This document shows positions 51,646 through 59,600 of a stretch of DNA of 64,000 nt, piece after piece. The stretch comes from Chitinophaga ginsengisoli (GTDB lineage: Bacteria; Bacteroidota; Bacteroidia; Chitinophagales; Chitinophagaceae), in NCBI RefSeq assembly GCF_003014595.1, contig NZ_PYGK01000004.1:62001-126000 (forward strand), in the 5' to 3' direction. A program made the position numbers and the translations under genes. Every line of letters begins with the position of its first letter. Position 1 is the stretch's first letter. The notes under the pieces were generated by a model that worked only from the letters and a program-made list of their open reading frames with translations, was not told the origin of the DNA and ran no database searches.

Positions 51646-52407
51646 TTAAATACCTGCCGCTTCCCTGGCTGCTGCCAGGATCTTCTTTACCTCACTTACC
51701 TGTGTTTTGGAGATGCCATATTCTGGTACGCCGGGAATGCCGCCCATGCTGACGTTCGGATTACGGTACTGCATACCGCTTTCCTCATACGCTTTAGCAG
51801 TGGTGTGAAACTCGGCCGCGCCGGTTTCTTTTACCAGTTCGGCAATGTTGTGCGAGCGTACGCCGGAACCCACCATAATAGCGATACGTCCTGCAGCTTT
51901 TTCCACCAGTGTTTTCAACAGGGGAATGCCTTCGGTAGCGGTATTCCGTTGCCCGGAGGTTAGGATACGTTCACAGCCGGTTTCAATGATATCTTCCAAT
52001 GCCTGCAACGGATCTTCTGTCATATCAAAAGCACGGTGGAAGGTAACGCCCATTGGCCAGGCCAGTTTCACCAGTTCCTTTGTACGGACTACGTCCACTT
52101 TGCCATCAGCAGTTAACAGGCCGATCACCACACCATCACATCCCAGCGTCTTACACAGTTTGATGTCTTTCTGCATGAGTAAGAACTCCAGGTCGTCATA
52201 CAAAAAATCTCCACCGCGGGGGCGGATGATAGGGTAGAGGTCGATCTGCACCTTTTCACGTGCTACTGCAATGGTGGCATAACTGGGTGTAGTGCCGCCT
52301 TCCAGCAGGTTATCGCATAGTTCTATTCGCTGTGCCCCGCCTTCTTCTGCAGCAATGCAGGAAGCTATGGAGGTAGCACAGATTTCAAGTGTGATCTTTT
52401 TATCCAT
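51646..52407 (-). CDS. cutC: CutC family TIM-barrel protein
   Basis: The 253-residue protein shows the CutC signature GGAQRIELCDNLLEGGTTPSYATI, then IRPRGGDFLYDDLEF and LTSGQRNTATEGIPLLKTLV. CutC was named for copper tolerance in E. coli, but that role is disputed and the biochemical function is unclear. Here it is the last gene of a four-gene unit with a glycosylasparaginase 10 bp upstream, a ROK kinase and a sugar transporter, which argues for a role in glycan catabolism rather than copper. Confidence 0.93.
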   Translation of the reverse strand: MDKKITLEICATSIASCIAAEEGGAQRIELCDNLLEGGTTPSYATIAVAREKVQIDLYPIIRPRGGDFLYDDLEFLLMQKDIKLCKTLGCDGVVIGLLTADGKVDVVRTKELVKLAWPMGVTFHRAFDMTEDPLQALEDIIETGCERILTSGQRNTATEGIPLLKTLVEKAAGRIAIMVGSGVRSHNIAELVKETGAAEFHTTAKAYEESGMQYRNPNVSMGGIPGVPEYGISKTQVSEVKKILAAAREAAGI

Positions 52408-52417
52408 TCTATGTTTA

Positions 52418-53470
52418 TCAGAAATAATGCTTGCCGTCTATCAGGATGTTATTATCCTTTTCAGACTTTACAGCATAGTTAAATCCTTTCTGCAGGCAGT
52501 ACGCACCATGCTCACCTTTTTTGTTGATGGCAAGGAAACCTACCTGTAAGCCCTGGGCCCTTTGTTTATTCTTCTTTACGATGCGTGTTACGGCTTCCTT
52601 ACAGGCTGCTTCAGGGGAATAGCCCTGGCGCATCAGTTCTACCACCAGGAAGCTGCCCACTACGCGGATCACTTCTTCACCTACGCCGGTAGACGTGGCA
52701 GCGCCTATTTCGTTGTCTACGTAGAGACCAGCGCCGATGATAGGGGAGTCGCCCACGCGGCCATGTAGTTTAAAGGCCATACCACTGGTAGTGCAGGCGC
52801 CGGAGAGGTTGCCGTTGGCATCCATGGCGATCATACCAATGGTATCGTGGTTATACACGTTTCCAGGCAGTTTAAGCGGGTTAAAAGCCGTTCCCTTCTC
52901 AGGACCATAGGAACTGTTCTCTATGTTCATAATGGGCTTGTATTCGGACTTTTTCAGCCATTCGCGCCATGCCTTCTCAGATTCAGGTGTGAGCAGGTTC
53001 TCTTTTTTGAAGCCATTGGCTAAAGCGAACTGCAGGGCGCCATCGCCTACGAGCATTACGTGCGGTGTTTTTTCCATCACGGCGCGCGCTACGGAAATAG
53101 CGTGTACAACATGTTCCAGCGCCGCTACGGAGCCACAGTTGCCCAGTTCATCCATAATACAGGCATCCAGGGTAACACGGCCATCACGGTCGGGAAATCC
53201 GCTGTATCCTACGGTATGGTTGTTAGGGTCTGCCTCCGGTACTTTTACGCCGGCTTCAACGGCGTCGAGAGCACGGCCGCCACTCTTTAGTACGTCCCAG
53301 GCAGCTTCATTGGCCGCGCGGCCAAAATCCCAGGTGGAGACTACAATAGGCTTGGCCTTTGTTCCTTTCACAAAAGGGGCTGCGTGTGCCGGTTTAGATG
53401 TAACGCCATCTAAAGATAAAGCAGCGGCACCTAGTGCCGCTGCTTTCAGAAAATGTCTGCGATCTTGCAT
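52418..53470 (-). CDS. N4-(beta-N-acetylglucosaminyl)-L-asparaginase (glycosylasparaginase)
   Basis: The 350-residue Ntn-hydrolase precursor has a twin-arginine signal (DRRHFLKAAALGAAA, cleavage near AHA at 28-30) and the autoprocessing site NHDTIGM, where Thr210 becomes the N-terminal nucleophile of the beta chain. GRVGDSPIIGAGLYVDNEIGAATSTGVGE is the substrate region. It hydrolyses the bond between GlcNAc and Asn left after N-glycan trimming, releasing GlcNAc-amine and aspartate, in the periplasm. It lies between a ROK kinase (38 bp) and cutC (10 bp). Confidence 0.92.
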   Translation of the reverse strand: MQDRRHFLKAAALGAAALSLDGVTSKPAHAAPFVKGTKAKPIVVSTWDFGRAANEAAWDVLKSGGRALDAVEAGVKVPEADPNNHTVGYSGFPDRDGRVTLDACIMDELGNCGSVAALEHVVHAISVARAVMEKTPHVMLVGDGALQFALANGFKKENLLTPESEKAWREWLKKSEYKPIMNIENSSYGPEKGTAFNPLKLPGNVYNHDTIGMIAMDANGNLSGACTTSGMAFKLHGRVGDSPIIGAGLYVDNEIGAATSTGVGEEVIRVVGSFLVVELMRQGYSPEAACKEAVTRIVKKNKQRAQGLQVGFLAINKKGEHGAYCLQKGFNYAVKSEKDNNILIDGKHYF

Positions 53471-53508
53471 AATGCTTTATTTATGATACCGGTTTCCCGG
53501 CTGAAAGT

Positions 53509-54474
53509 TTAATCTTTCATTTCCCAGGCCAGTGCGCTGGCGCCTAATATCGCCGCATCACTTTCTTTCAGCTCGGAGAATACCAGCTTCACCTTGTTCT
53601 GGAAGATAGGCAGCAGGTTTTTCTCCATATGCTCGCGTACAGGTTTCATGATCATGTCGCCTGCTTTGGTCAGACCGCCGAAGAGGATGATCGCTTCAGG
53701 GCTGGAGAACATCACGAAGTTAGCTAAAGCCTCACCTAGTATCTTACCGGTGAATTCGTACACTTCCACTGCCAGTGGGTCGCCCTTCATGGCAGCTTCA
53801 TATATCACCTTGGAATTGATCTCTTCTTTTGAATGCTCGCGCAGGATGCTTTTGGTATCCGGACGGTTAGCCAGGAATTCCAATGCTGTATTGGTAACAC
53901 CGGTAGCAGAAGCATATGCTTCCAGGGAACCGTGTGCACCGGTACCAGGGTGATATCTGCCGCCTGGTATTACGATACAGTGACCCAGTTCACCGGCAAA
54001 GCCGTCGTGACCATAGATCAGCTGACCGTTGGCTACGATACCGCTACCTACACCTGTACCCAGGGTAATAACGATAAAGTCCCTCATACTTCTTGCCGCG
54101 CCATACTGGAATTCGCCCAGTGCAGCCGCGTTGGCGTCGTTAGTGAGTACAGCCGGAACACCGAACTTCTCAGCCAGCAATTTTGCCAATGGAATGACAC
54201 CTTTCCAGCGAAGGTTAGGAGCGTATTCGATGTTTCCTGTATAAAAGTTACCATTTGGTGCACCTACACCGATACCTCTGATATTTTCAATGCCACCTAC
54301 CTGTGCTATCAGTACGGAGAGGTGTTCATGCAGTTCATCCAGGAAGCCATGAACGTCCTCGTGTTGATTTGTAAGCATACGACCATCACACAGAATATTA
54401 CCTCTGCGATCTACTATGCCAAACTTTGTATTGGTTCCGCCAATATCAATGCCCACCGCTAATTGCTGACTCAT
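53509..54474 (-). CDS. ROK-family sugar kinase lacking the zinc-cysteine motif
   Basis: The 321-residue protein has the ROK phosphate motif DIGGTNTKFG (10-19), TNDANAAALGE (111-121) and the catalytic-Asp/GELGH region (161-165). In most ROK proteins this is followed by a CxCGxxGCxE zinc motif; here residues 171-186 read GGRYHPGTGAHGSLEA, so all three cysteines are missing, though Glu185 remains. It probably phosphorylates GlcNAc or glucose. It overlaps the transporter gene by 29 nt, so both are likely translated together. Confidence 0.9.
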   Translation of the reverse strand: MSQQLAVGIDIGGTNTKFGIVDRRGNILCDGRMLTNQHEDVHGFLDELHEHLSVLIAQVGGIENIRGIGVGAPNGNFYTGNIEYAPNLRWKGVIPLAKLLAEKFGVPAVLTNDANAAALGEFQYGAARSMRDFIVITLGTGVGSGIVANGQLIYGHDGFAGELGHCIVIPGGRYHPGTGAHGSLEAYASATGVTNTALEFLANRPDTKSILREHSKEEINSKVIYEAAMKGDPLAVEVYEFTGKILGEALANFVMFSSPEAIILFGGLTKAGDMIMKPVREHMEKNLLPIFQNKVKLVFSELKESDAAILGASALAWEMKD

Positions 54475-56116
54475 AATCTATTCCCTGTGATTTTAATATG
54501 TTTTTAACTCTGAATGCGAAGAAAGCCAGGTATGCAAAGCATATCACCGGTATAATGTAAGAATAATGAATGCCTATGGAAGGAATGTCTGCCAGACCAC
54601 CCTGTACCGGAGGGATCAGGGATCCGCCCAGGATCATCAGGATCAGGAAGGATGAACCCTGGCTGGTATATTTACCCAGACCTGCGATAGACAGTGCGAA
54701 GATACAGGACCACATTACGGAACAGAACAGGCCACCGCTGATGAAAGCGAAGATAGCTATTGAACCGGTAGTGCATAAGCCGATCACCATTGCAAGGATG
54801 CCGAGCAGGGCGAATATCATCAGCGTTTTAGCTGGTTTTTCCTGTCCGGCGAAGAAACCGATGATCTGTACTACCAGTACACCGGCATAAGGATATAATA
54901 CGCTTACGTCTGTACCTTTCAGGTGGTTAGCGCCAAGCACTACGCCATAGGCAATGAAAGGAACGAATACGGAAAGTATTTTACGGGAACGTTCGGAAAG
55001 GTTGAATACCGTGATAGCACCTGTCCAGCGACCCACCATCATGCTACCCCAGAAGAGGGATACATAAGGATCGATCTGCGATTCATTCAGGCCTTCCAGC
55101 GTGAAGAAACCAGGATGTTTCAGGAGGGCGCCCATGTTGCTGGCGATGGTTACTTCCACACCAACGTACACGAAGATGGCGATCATACCGAGGATCAGCT
55201 GCGGGTATTTCATTGCACCCCAGCCGTTACCGTCCTTCTGTGCTTTCATTCTTGCATTGAACAGGATACCGAAGATGCCGATGATACCTACCAGGAAGAA
55301 TGGCAGTCCTACCTCCGCGGTGGGAGAGAAGCCAATGTTAGTTTTAATGGCGTTCAGTATAATACCAACAAGGATCAGGACGAACATAGCAGTGATACCG
55401 CTTAATGAACGGCTAGCCTTGGCTGATTGTTCAAATGGCTCGTCAGAAGTTTCTGAAGGCATTTTGGAGAACCAGAAGATGGCGGCAGCAACAAGGAACA
55501 ATACGATCAACAGGATGTAGAGTGTATTGATCTTGCTGATATCTGTATCAGCAGAAGCAGCAGCATCTTTGGCAGAACCAAACAGCAGGATACTTACAAC
55601 GAGTGGTCCGATGGTGGTACCAAATGAGTTCACACCTCCCGCCAGGTTAAGGCGGTGGGTGCCTTTAGCCGGATCACCCAGCAGGATAGCAAAGGGATTA
55701 GCAGCGGTCTGCTGCAGAGAGAAGCCCAAAGCAACAATAAAGAACGCACCGAGAATAAGATAGAAGGCCATAGTGGCATCAGCCATTTTATTACCGATAT
55801 TCACTGCAGCGATCAATGCCACTGCACCTACTACGGAAATCAGAAGGCCATAAATAATCCCTTTCTGGTAGCCGATCTTGTTTAAAATATCTACGCCCCG
55901 CAGTGCTGAAAAGAGGTACAGCAACAGCGAGCCGATAAAGTAAGCGCCGTAGAACGAGAAATCGATTAATTGTGATTCCAGCTGTCCCAAGTGGAAGTGG
56001 GCCTTACAGAAGGGAATAAAGATGCTGTTCGATGCAGCAACAAATCCCCAGAAAAAAAATACAAGTATCAGTACAAAGAAAGATGGATGTGTACTTTGCT
56101 TTGTTTGTTGAGCCAT
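54446..56116 (-). CDS. MFS sugar transporter (FHS family, probable N-acetylhexosamine importer)
   Basis: The 556-residue inner-membrane protein opens with a MFS fold similar to fucose/glucose permeases (FFFWGFVAASNSIFIPF, LGFSLQQTAANPFAILLG, GGVNSFGTTIGP). It is longer than the usual 400-440 residues because of added segments in the middle (about 185-270 and 290-330). It overlaps the ROK kinase gene and is upstream of the glycosylasparaginase and cutC, suggesting import of GlcNAc released in the periplasm. The actual substrate is inferred. A good Bacteroidota promoter lies upstream. Confidence 0.88.
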   Translation of the reverse strand: MAQQTKQSTHPSFFVLILVFFFWGFVAASNSIFIPFCKAHFHLGQLESQLIDFSFYGAYFIGSLLLYLFSALRGVDILNKIGYQKGIIYGLLISVVGAVALIAAVNIGNKMADATMAFYLILGAFFIVALGFSLQQTAANPFAILLGDPAKGTHRLNLAGGVNSFGTTIGPLVVSILLFGSAKDAAASADTDISKINTLYILLIVLFLVAAAIFWFSKMPSETSDEPFEQSAKASRSLSGITAMFVLILVGIILNAIKTNIGFSPTAEVGLPFFLVGIIGIFGILFNARMKAQKDGNGWGAMKYPQLILGMIAIFVYVGVEVTIASNMGALLKHPGFFTLEGLNESQIDPYVSLFWGSMMVGRWTGAITVFNLSERSRKILSVFVPFIAYGVVLGANHLKGTDVSVLYPYAGVLVVQIIGFFAGQEKPAKTLMIFALLGILAMVIGLCTTGSIAIFAFISGGLFCSVMWSCIFALSIAGLGKYTSQGSSFLILMILGGSLIPPVQGGLADIPSIGIHYSYIIPVICFAYLAFFAFRVKNILKSQGIDYESAISGGH

Positions 56117-56125
56117 AAACGTGTT

Positions 56126-56140
56126 AAATTACTGTAATTT
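56126..56140. promoter_or_regulatory. 15-bp palindrome before the transporter operon
   Basis: AAATTAC-T-GTAATTT is a perfect 7-1-7 inverted repeat located 10 bp upstream of the transporter ATG, in the leader of the operon. It is a candidate operator. Confidence 0.4.
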
Positions 56141-56185
56141 TTGCGCGATAAATGTATAAATTATTTTTCGAGAATTCCTAAATTT

Positions 56186-56218
56186 CAAAAATAAATGTGC
56201 CTATTTTCCTGAGGCAAA
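56186..56218 (-). promoter_or_regulatory. Promoter of the transporter-ROK-asparaginase-cutC operon
   Basis: On the minus strand TTTG and TATTTTTG are 21 bp apart, a full Bacteroidota promoter (-33 TTTG, -7 TAnnTTTG). The leader would be about 60 nt long. Confidence 0.6.
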
Positions 56219-56446
56219 AACGTTTTAGCTAATATGTTATAAAATTTCTATTTAAATTAGACATAGAGTGATAATTATTCCGGCTTGGGAGTGAAAAAAC
56301 GTACTTTTTGAACCAATTAAGATGGGAATTTAACTTAAATCTATTAAAAAAGCGTATTTAGTTACAAATTCCTATGAAATGCAGAAATAGTTGACTAAGT
56401 TCGCAAGGATCAATCAAAATCATTAAATTTTATAAACAGGAATGTA
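56219..56446. other. A/T-rich divergent intergenic region
   Basis: Between the two divergent sugar transporters. No gene is seen; a weak TAAGTTCG box at 56396-56403 may be the -7 element of the plus-strand gene. Confidence 0.4.
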
Positions 56447-57763
56447 ATGGCTAACACCGCAACTACGCTTGCCCCGCCTAAACAGGCTGGCTATGTGCAA
56501 TCGCTTATTATTCTGGGCGTGCTTTATTTTATGCTGGGTTTTATCACGTGGGTGAATGCCACACTGATTCCATTCCTGCAAATATCCTGTGAGCTTTCCA
56601 TCGCTGAAGCGTTGCTGGTGACTTTTGCTTCTTATCTGGGATACTTTTTCCTGGCAATCCCATCTTCTTTTATCATTAAAAAGACGGGTTTTAAGAACGG
56701 AATGGCCTATAGCCTGGTTATCATGGCTGCGGGTTGCCTGGTATTCATTCCGGCGGCTAATACCCGTAGTTTTGGTCTTTTCCTGACAGGGCTGTTCATA
56801 CAGGGGGCGGGCATGTCGCTCTTACAGACCGCTTCCAACCCTTACGTAAGTATTATCGGGCCTATCGAAAGTGCCGCTAAACGCATCAGTATGATGGGTA
56901 TCTGTAATAAGATTGCTGGTACTATAAGTCCGCTGATCCTTGCTTCCATCATTCTTAAAAATGCCAGTGAGCTGGAATTGAAAATAAAGGCGGCAACAGA
57001 TCTGGTCGAAAAAAGTACCTTACTGGACAGCCTGGCTTCCAGGGTGATCCTTCCTTATATCGTTCTTGCGGTTTTCCTGGTATTACTGGCGATAGCCATT
57101 GGCCGTTCTTCCCTGCCGGAAATTGAAACTGAAAGCGGACCTGTGGATGCGGCGGGAAAGACGCTGACAGACAACAGAACCAGTGTTTTCCAGTATCCTT
57201 ACCTGTTGCTGGGCGCCCTGTGTATTTTCATGTATGTTGGTGTGGAAGTAATGGCTGGTGACGTAATAGGCACTTATGGCAGGGAACTGGGCATGAGCCT
57301 TGATAAAACGAAATATTTCACCACATTCACTCTGGCTGCCATGCTGGTGGGATACGTTGTGGGGATTATTACCATTCCGAAATACCTGTCTCAGGACAAA
57401 AGTTTACGTATCTGCGCTATTCTGGGTATACTGTTTACCACCTGCGCATTTATGACCAAAGGCTATACCGCAGTTACTTTCATTGCCTTACTGGGTTTAG
57501 CTAACTCCCTGATGTGGCCGGCCATATTCCCGCTTGCCATTGAAAAGCTGGGCAGATTTACAAAGCTGGGCTCCGCTTTCCTGGTCATGGGTATTGTTGG
57601 TGGTGGTGTACTGCCGCAGATATTTTCCCGTCTGTATAACCCTGAAAGTTTTATTTATGTGCAGGGTATGGACTTCAGGCATGCCTTCCTGTACTGTATG
57701 GTACCAGGGTATATCTACATTCTCTATTATGCAGTAGCCGGACACAAAGTAGGTAAGAAGTAA
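56447..57763 (+). CDS. MFS sugar transporter (FHS family, glucose/N-acetylglucosamine-like)
   Basis: The 438-residue inner-membrane protein has 12 predicted helices and the FHS motifs GVLYFMLGFITWVNATLIP, GAGMSLLQTASNPYVSIIG and ANSLMWPAIFPLAIEKLG. It is similar to GluP/NagP-type proton symporters for glucose, galactose or GlcNAc. It is divergent from the other sugar transporter and converges with the GH109-type gene, so it belongs to the same glycan region. The exact sugar is not readable from the sequence. Confidence 0.9.
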   Translation: MANTATTLAPPKQAGYVQSLIILGVLYFMLGFITWVNATLIPFLQISCELSIAEALLVTFASYLGYFFLAIPSSFIIKKTGFKNGMAYSLVIMAAGCLVFIPAANTRSFGLFLTGLFIQGAGMSLLQTASNPYVSIIGPIESAAKRISMMGICNKIAGTISPLILASIILKNASELELKIKAATDLVEKSTLLDSLASRVILPYIVLAVFLVLLAIAIGRSSLPEIETESGPVDAAGKTLTDNRTSVFQYPYLLLGALCIFMYVGVEVMAGDVIGTYGRELGMSLDKTKYFTTFTLAAMLVGYVVGIITIPKYLSQDKSLRICAILGILFTTCAFMTKGYTAVTFIALLGLANSLMWPAIFPLAIEKLGRFTKLGSAFLVMGIVGGGVLPQIFSRLYNPESFIYVQGMDFRHAFLYCMVPGYIYILYYAVAGHKVGKK

Positions 57764-57783
57764 TTACGAACTTGTTATAAGAA

Positions 57784-57813
57784 CGAAGCCTTCCGCCATG
57801 GCGGAAGGCTTCG
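57784..57813. terminator. Bidirectional terminator
   Basis: A perfect inverted repeat with 15-bp arms (CGAAGCCTTCCGCCA and its complement) lies between the convergent transporter and GH109 genes, with T-tract on the right. Confidence 0.85.
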
Positions 57814-57819
57814 TTTATT

Positions 57820-59214
57820 TTAGTACTGGTCGTCCAGTGCAAAGATCGGTTTTCGGTTCATCCACCGGCCGCGGGTGAAATCAGGGATGTACTGCACATT
57901 CCCACCTTCTGCTACCGATTGCTCACTCAGTGGAGTGATAGCATACCAGGTAGCCAGGTCGTATACATCGAGGGCATAAGGCGCGCGCCGTTTAACGCTT
58001 TCTATAAAAGAGTTGATCACATACCAGTCCATACCGCCATGGCCTGCACCGGCAGCGCTGCTGGTGTAACGCTTCCATAATGGGTGATCATACCTGGCCA
58101 TGTAACTGCCGGCATCCTTTTCTGTACCTGCTTTTTCCCATTCGTCATATGGGCTTTTCCCTTCCACATAGATAGAATCGAGATCGTCCATCCAGAGGCC
58201 ATTGGTACCCTGTACGCGGAAGTTAAGCGAGTAGGGGCGGGGAGAATTGGTATCATGTGATAACATGATGGTCTCGCCGTTGTTGGTGCGGATCAGTGTG
58301 GACACGATATCGCCCAGTTTGAACTCCACCTTGGCATTCGGATGGCTTTCACCACCATTATCTACGATGTACTTATGCAGTCCCCTGGATTTGGTGGCTA
58401 CAGAAGTGAGTGATAGCAGGCGGTTGCCGCGGTTGATGTTGATCATATTGGCAACGGGGCCCAGGCCATGTGTCGGGTAGAGGTCACCATTGCGGTGCAC
58501 ACTGTGATTGGTACGCCATTTGGCTTCCGACATGGCATTCTCTCCAAATTCAACACCACCACCATACAACTGTTTACCATTGTTGAATTTCACCTTGCGG
58601 AGGTCATGCTGGTAACCGCCCTGCAGGTGTGTCAGTTCGCCGAAAAGGCCCTGCCGTACCATGTTCAATACAGCCATCACGTCGCGACGATAGCATACAT
58701 TCTCCATGCCGAACAGCGGAACGCCGGTGTCTTCGCTGGTATTGACCAGGTTCCAGCACTCCTGGATGTCAGACGCACCACATACTTCTACGGCCGGTGT
58801 TTTACCTGCTTTCATGGCAGCGATCGCCTGTATGGAATGCCATTCCCAGGGAGTAGCAATCACCACGGCATCGATATCATCGCGTTTTAGCATGTTGTGG
58901 AAATCTTCCGGACCGTTGCTGTATTCGGCTACTTTCTTCTTGCCGCCATAGGCTTTGTCGATCAACTGACGTGACTGGGGGATAGCCCATTTGGTGTCAG
59001 GATCGCAGATGGCAATAACATCTACATCGTCCCGGTGAAGGCATAGTTCCAGGTGCCCTTGTCCGCGGGCGCCGACTCCGATCAATCCTACTCTTACTTT
59101 TTCTTTTTTGGTGTTTGCAAAGAGGCGGGCAGGGGTATTGAGGAGGGTCAATCCTACACCTGCTGCCACAGTGTTTTTGAGAAAGTTTCTCCTGTGTAAG
59201 TGCTGCTTTTTCAT
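57820..59214 (-). CDS. Gfo/Idh/MocA-fold protein, probable GH109 alpha-N-acetylgalactosaminidase
   Basis: The 464-residue protein has a Tat signal (HRRNFLKNTVAAGVG), the NAD-binding GLIGVGARGQGH near residue 44, PWEWHS, and the family-specific GVEFGENAMSEAKWR, YPTHGLGPVANMININRGNR. This matches GH109 enzymes, which use NAD+ to cleave alpha-N-acetylgalactosamine by an elimination mechanism. Substrate assignment from sequence is moderate; other periplasmic Gfo/Idh proteins look similar. It converges with the second MFS gene. Confidence 0.85.
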   Translation of the reverse strand: MKKQHLHRRNFLKNTVAAGVGLTLLNTPARLFANTKKEKVRVGLIGVGARGQGHLELCLHRDDVDVIAICDPDTKWAIPQSRQLIDKAYGGKKKVAEYSNGPEDFHNMLKRDDIDAVVIATPWEWHSIQAIAAMKAGKTPAVEVCGASDIQECWNLVNTSEDTGVPLFGMENVCYRRDVMAVLNMVRQGLFGELTHLQGGYQHDLRKVKFNNGKQLYGGGVEFGENAMSEAKWRTNHSVHRNGDLYPTHGLGPVANMININRGNRLLSLTSVATKSRGLHKYIVDNGGESHPNAKVEFKLGDIVSTLIRTNNGETIMLSHDTNSPRPYSLNFRVQGTNGLWMDDLDSIYVEGKSPYDEWEKAGTEKDAGSYMARYDHPLWKRYTSSAAGAGHGGMDWYVINSFIESVKRRAPYALDVYDLATWYAITPLSEQSVAEGGNVQYIPDFTRGRWMNRKPIFALDDQY

Positions 59215-59600
59215 GCGTGTAAAGGTTTTAGCCCTTGCTAAAAGAACGAGACTGCTGGTGTATGCATGTGATGTCTAAAAGTATAGAAAATGTGGTATAG
59301 TTGCTATAGTCGCTATAAAATAGTTTGCAGCCGTATTATCAGAATGGCCCTGCCGTTGTTTATAAGGCCATTATCCGGCTGATTTTCGTCTGGCAGGAAG
59401 AATGTCCGCTGAACCGGTTCTCCTGTATTTTAGCTTTCCCTGCATCAATTTTCTCCTGTTGTATACTTGTCGCTTTATTAAACATTATTTTTAGATGGAT
59501 ACATGATCATCCAGATCGTATCAGGAATAAACAAAACAGGTCGTATCACTACTGATTGCGCCGGAAGCAATTCCGGTTCCACGAAAGACAAACATCAGAG
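59215..59600. other. Intergenic region between GH109 and fucosidase genes
   Basis: A repeated GCTATA motif is at 59300-59320 and a small hairpin with arms CCGGAA/TTCCGG and a GCAA tetraloop is at 59561-59576, just ahead of the fucosidase start. A 76-codon frame with a TTG start was not accepted. No RNA gene is seen. Confidence 0.5.

Noticed and set aside
59325..59555. 76-codon frame with TTG start before the fucosidase
   Set aside because: No ribosome-binding site, no homology sign, composition like the intergenic region.
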